Shown here piece after piece: positions 60,764 through 64,000 of a stretch of DNA of 64,000 bases. Origin of the DNA: CAZWCX01 sp964632945 (lineage in GTDB: Bacteria > Planctomycetota > MHYJ01 > WSZJ01 > CAZWCX01); assembly GCA_964632945.1 (NCBI GenBank), contig CAZWCX010000028.1, forward strand, positions 1 to 64,000. The letters are read 5' to 3'. The number at the start of each line of letters is the position of its first letter. The stretch's first letter is position 1. The position numbers and the translations under genes were made by a program. The notes under the pieces were generated by a model. It was not told where the DNA came from. It ran no database searches and saw only the letters and a program-made list of their open reading frames with translations.

Positions 60764-62299
60764 ATGGACACCATGGCAGCGGACCGTCGTGGGGCGTGGA
60801 TCGCGGGCGGTCTCAGCTTCCTCCTCTACGCGCTCACCCTGGCCCCCGGGGTGACCTGGGGGGACAGCGCCAAGCTGGTCCTCATGACGCTCCCGCTCGA
60901 TCCGGGGATCACTCCGGGGGAGCATCACCTGCGCAATCTGCTGGGGGCGGTGGTGCACGCGCTCGTGCCCTGGGGGGATCCGGCGTGGCGGCAGAATCTG
61001 TCGTCGGCGGTCTGTGGGGCGGGTGCGGTGGGGCTCGTGTACGCCCTGACCCGGCGCTTGACCGCCCGCGGGGGAGCGGCGGCGGTGGCGGCGGCGGCGC
61101 TCGCGGTGTCGCACACGTTCTGGCACCTCGCGGTGATCGCGGAGAGCTACGCCCTCGCGACGCTGCTTTTCGCGGGCCAGGCGTGGTACGCCTTGGGATG
61201 GGCCGAATCCGGGGAGGCCCGCCGGTTGCGCGGCTTCGCGCTGCTGACCGGGCTGGCGCTGGCGAATCACGTGCTGACGCTCGTGCTGATGGGGCCGTTC
61301 GCGGTCCTGTTCGCCTGGGCGATCTGGCGAAAGCGTCCGGAGCGGCCCGGCGCCGCGGAGGTCGCGCGCTGGGTCGGGCTGTTTCTGCTCGGCTACGCTC
61401 CGGTGCTGTACGCGGTGGCGCGTCATCTTCCGGAGCACGGGCTGTGGGCCTGCATCGATGGAGTGCTCGATCTCGAGGCGACGCAGTATCTGAAGGCACG
61501 GCCCGGGCTGAACCTGCGCGGGGTGGCGCAGCGGGGGCTCGCGATCGCGGCGCAGGCGCCGGGACTGGCCGGCGTGCTGGCGCTTGCGGGGGCGGCGGTC
61601 GCGCGACGACGACCGGCCTTCCTGGTCCTGGGGGGGGCGATGACGCTCGGGCTGTGGGCGTTCGCCTCCCTGCATCTGGACCAGCGCGCGCCCTACCGCC
61701 TGGTGCCCGCGTACTGGTGTCTGGCGGTGTTTGCGGGGTTCGGTTGGCGGGCCGTCGAGGAGCGATGGCTCGGCGCCGTGGGGACCGCGCCGCCGTCATC
61801 GAAACGCGCGCCCGTCGCGCTCGCGGCGGCGCTCGTACTGACGCTCGTCGTCCCGCCCCTCGTCTATGCCGCCTCGCCGGGGATCGTGCGCCGGCTCGGG
61901 ATCGAACTGGGCGCCATGCATCGCCTGCGCGACCTGACGTACCGCGACTCGCTCCGCTACTTTCTGGTCCCGTGGAAGCGGGGGGACGACGGTCCGGAAC
62001 GTTTCGCCCGCGACGCGCTCGCTCAGGCGGGTCCCGACGGCGTCGTGGTGGCGGATTTCACGCTGCTGACCGTGCTCAACTACGGCCAGCAGATCCTCGG
62101 ACTCGCTCCCGGGGTTCGCGTGGAATCGCTGGAGTCCGACCGGGTGCGTCGGCGCGGCCTCGATGCCCTCGCGCACGAGATGCGGGGCGCCGGCCGCCGG
62201 ACGTATGTGGTCGACGACCACGACGCCTACCGGCTCGATCGCCTCGAGCGTCATCGGGTCGAGCGCGCCGGCATCCTCTGGGAAATCGTGCCGCGCTGA
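60764..62299 (+). CDS. DUF2723 multi-pass membrane protein
   Basis: 511 aa. DUF2723 hallmark near the start: YALTLAPGVTWGDSAKLV, followed by HLRNLLGAVVHALVP. Around ten membrane helices follow, with the first extracytoplasmic loop (GITPGEHHLRN). These are GT-C-like glycosyltransferase-type or O-mannosyl-transferase-like proteins, so a lipid-linked sugar is the probable donor. The neighbouring GT2 gene could make that lipid-linked sugar. Ends 1 bp before the convergent gene. Confidence 0.88.
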   Translation: MDTMAADRRGAWIAGGLSFLLYALTLAPGVTWGDSAKLVLMTLPLDPGITPGEHHLRNLLGAVVHALVPWGDPAWRQNLSSAVCGAGAVGLVYALTRRLTARGGAAAVAAAALAVSHTFWHLAVIAESYALATLLFAGQAWYALGWAESGEARRLRGFALLTGLALANHVLTLVLMGPFAVLFAWAIWRKRPERPGAAEVARWVGLFLLGYAPVLYAVARHLPEHGLWACIDGVLDLEATQYLKARPGLNLRGVAQRGLAIAAQAPGLAGVLALAGAAVARRRPAFLVLGGAMTLGLWAFASLHLDQRAPYRLVPAYWCLAVFAGFGWRAVEERWLGAVGTAPPSSKRAPVALAAALVLTLVVPPLVYAASPGIVRRLGIELGAMHRLRDLTYRDSLRYFLVPWKRGDDGPERFARDALAQAGPDGVVVADFTLLTVLNYGQQILGLAPGVRVESLESDRVRRRGLDALAHEMRGAGRRTYVVDDHDAYRLDRLERHRVERAGILWEIVPR

Positions 62300-62300
62300 A

Positions 62301-63002
62301 TCACCGGCCCAGCACGCGCACGCGCAGCAGGGTGGCGAGAATCGGCAGGGCGTCGCGCGGGCGGATCTTCTTCCCCTCTTCGTACGTGCGGGCCTGGTAG
62401 CGGATCGGCACCTCGCGGACGCGCAGTCCGCGCCGCAGCGCCTGGCAGAGGATTTCGGTCTCGAGGGCGAAGCCTCGGCTCCGCAGGCGGAAGGACCGCC
62501 AGACCGCGAGACGCGCCGCCTTGTAGCACGAGGTCAGGTCGGTCAGATGGGCGGCGTAGGAGAGGTTGACCGCGGTGGTGAGCGATCGGTTGAAGACGCG
62601 GTGGAGGTCGAACAGAAAACGGGCGTCGTCGCGGCCGAAGCGGGTGCCGTTGACCAGGTCGCAGGTTCCGGCGATCAGCGGGGCGAGCAGGGCGGGGATG
62701 TCCCCGGGATCGTACTCGAGGTCGGCGTCGTGGACCAGAAACCAGTCGCCGTCGCACGCGCTCATCCCGCGCAGGACGGCGGCCCCCTTGCCGATCGGGC
62801 GGTCGACTTCGATCAGGCGGACCCCGCGCGTCGCCCACGAGGGCATGCGGGCATGCAGGATCTCGAGCGTGCCGTCGCGCGAACCGTTGTCGACGATGAC
62901 CACCTCGAGCGCGGTCGGCAGGGGGACGGCCAGCAGGCGCTCGACGGAGGCCTCGATGCAGCGGGCCTCGTTGTAAACCGGGACGACGACGGAGAGCTTC
63001 AC
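62301..63002 (-). CDS. Family 2 glycosyltransferase (polyprenyl-phosphate sugar synthase-like)
   Basis: 233 aa. GT-A fold: KLSVVVPVYNEARCIEASVE, VIVDNGSRDGTLEIL, GKGAAVLRGM, and the D-x-D-type FLVHDADLEYDPGDIP. CYKAARLAVWRSF and RYQARTYEEGKKI match DPM1-like enzymes that load a sugar onto a polyprenyl phosphate. It has no membrane helices. It converges on the DUF2723 gene. Confidence 0.9.
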   Translation of the reverse strand: MKLSVVVPVYNEARCIEASVERLLAVPLPTALEVVIVDNGSRDGTLEILHARMPSWATRGVRLIEVDRPIGKGAAVLRGMSACDGDWFLVHDADLEYDPGDIPALLAPLIAGTCDLVNGTRFGRDDARFLFDLHRVFNRSLTTAVNLSYAAHLTDLTSCYKAARLAVWRSFRLRSRGFALETEILCQALRRGLRVREVPIRYQARTYEEGKKIRPRDALPILATLLRVRVLGR

Positions 63003-63140
63003 GCGGGGGTCCCGGGCCCCCGCCGGCAGATCCCGGGAGGAGGGCCGTCCAACGGATCAGGGGGCGGCGCGGCGTGCGCCCCGGCGCGGGCGGCCGAGAA
63101 GGTCTCCCGTCCGGCCGACCCTGCAAGATCCCGCGCGCTC

Positions 63141-64000
63141 TTAGTGGTGGCCGTGCCCGCCGGTATCGGCCGGGAGCCCCTTCTTCAGGTTCTCGATCAC
63201 CTGGTCGATGGGAGGATCCCAGGCCACGTTGGGAAGCTTGGCCTTCATCGAGTTCAGGGCTTCCACACCCTCCTGCTTGATGAGATCGAGGTGGTCCGAG
63301 TCCTGGATCTTGTGGACCATGTGCTCGATCTGGCCCGGGAAGCGCTTGAGGGTGTCCTCGGGGAGCGCCGAAGCGAAGTCCGGATTGCCCGCCACCCAGC
63401 TCATCAGGTCGCGCATGAGATCCTCCTTCCAGCGGATCTCGGTTCCCTGCTTGATCAGGATGGCGTCGCGGATGAGCTCGTAGGAGGGGAGATATTTTCC
63501 GGACTCGTAGAGCATGTACGCGAAGGTGGAGATGTACCCGAGCGACCATTCCCGGGCGGCGCGTTCGGAGTCGGTGGAGGTGAACTTGAGCGCGCCCGTG
63601 GTCAGCTTGCGGGTGAGTCGTTGCTTGGCGACGGCGGCGTAGTACTTCCCCGTCCGCAGCAAGCCGTCGACGACGGCGGTCTCCTGGAATCCCAACCGCG
63701 GGATGTGGACGTGGGGGAAGGTCGAGTACCACTCGTAGTAGAACCGCAGCAGGGCCTCGACCTCCTCGAATCCGCCCGGTTCCTTGCGGAAGAGATCTTC
63801 CGCCGCCTGAACCTGCTCGAGCGATTCCACCATGTTCGCCCAGGCGATCTTGCCGCTGCCGTACGGCTGGAACGGGCTGGTTCCATATTCGATGTTCTCG
63901 GCGAGGGCCTGGGCTTCCTTGAGCGCGACGAGGGCCTTCTGAAGTTCGCGGGCGATGATGAGGTTGCAGGCCTTCAGGGCCTGGGTTTCCGTCTGCTGGG
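63141..64000 (-). CDS. Unknown conserved helical protein, N-terminus cut by window edge
   Basis: The frame is open from the right edge (64000) to TAA at 63141, about 286 residues seen; ATG 63833 is internal. The sequence is helical and rich in Lys, Glu and Tyr (AEDLFRKEPGGFEEVEALLRF). GYISTFAYMLYESGKYL and LMSWVAGNPDFASALP resemble DUF2225-type helical repeats. The end is His-rich (GGHGHH). No domain or function is recognised. Confidence 0.7.
   Translation of the reverse strand, partial: QQTETQALKACNLIIARELQKALVALKEAQALAENIEYGTSPFQPYGSGKIAWANMVESLEQVQAAEDLFRKEPGGFEEVEALLRFYYEWYSTFPHVHIPRLGFQETAVVDGLLRTGKYYAAVAKQRLTRKLTTGALKFTSTDSERAAREWSLGYISTFAYMLYESGKYLPSYELIRDAILIKQGTEIRWKEDLMRDLMSWVAGNPDFASALPEDTLKRFPGQIEHMVHKIQDSDHLDLIKQEGVEALNSMKAKLPNVAWDPPIDQVIENLKKGLPADTGGHGHH

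Noticed and set aside
1..64000. CRISPR arrays
   Set aside because: No regularly spaced direct repeats were found; the tandem repeats at 16171-16219 are only two copies without spacers.

Overview
The window joins two kinds of DNA. Positions 1-19420 are the end of an integrated defence island. Positions 19421-64000 are an ordinary very GC-rich chromosome. Island genes are nearly all on the minus strand, use more GTG and TTG starts, and have lower and more variable GC. The chromosomal part carries a kinase-TPR receptor, His-rich secreted proteins, futalosine-pathway menaquinone genes, molybdenum and B12 enzymes and a selenoprotein. This suits an uncultured, probably Planctomycetota-like, Gram-negative bacterium with some anaerobic metabolism. 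The phylum is an inference and cannot be proved from this DNA.

Island (1-19420). A complete type 1 BREX phage-defence operon reads right to left: brxA, brxB, brxC, pglX, [DUF433 antitoxin-DUF5615 PIN-like toxin], pglZ, brxL, then a PD-(D/E)XK-type nuclease. Most junctions overlap by a few bases. The toxin-antitoxin pair sits inside the operon, coupled on both sides. A CARF/RtcR-like protein follows and runs off the left edge. Upstream of BREX lie a terminase-small-subunit-like HTH gene, IS21 debris (end repeats and a broken istB), and a reverse transcriptase with a Cys-containing C-terminal extension and a stretch that does not look protein-coding. At 19376-19420 is the 3' half of a tRNA-Pro(GGG), the expected scar of tyrosine-integrase insertion. 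The intact tRNA should lie beyond the left edge.

Chromosome, 19421-38615: TPR, zinc-ribbon and SRPBCC proteins, a Ser/Thr kinase with TPRs, a CocE-like hydrolase, two secreted proteins sharing HPKG repeats (one a Cys-rich copper-storage protein), SH3/tudor-like secreted proteins, DUF523-DUF1722, a class II photolyase and a WYL regulator. 38894-56570 is a long minus-strand catabolic locus: aminotransferase, CoA-transferase, acyl-CoA dehydrogenase, thiolase, two-subunit B12 mutase, hydantoinase A/B, V4R protein, indolepyruvate ferredoxin oxidoreductase, three-subunit molybdenum hydroxylase and RidA. Together these suggest breakdown of an amino-acid-like or N-heterocyclic compound through CoA esters. 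The substrate is unknown.

56668-64000: mqnD lies in an operon with an NTF2-like protein and an AhpD-like peroxidase-family gene interrupted by an in-frame TGA. The TGA sits at the second Cys of the CxxC motif and is followed at the right distance by a bacterial SECIS hairpin with a GGUC loop, so this is very probably a selenoprotein. Then come a lipoprotein joining a dual-specificity phosphatase to a c-type heme site, a membrane-anchored creatininase, a DUF2723 membrane protein, a glycosyltransferase and a partial unknown gene.
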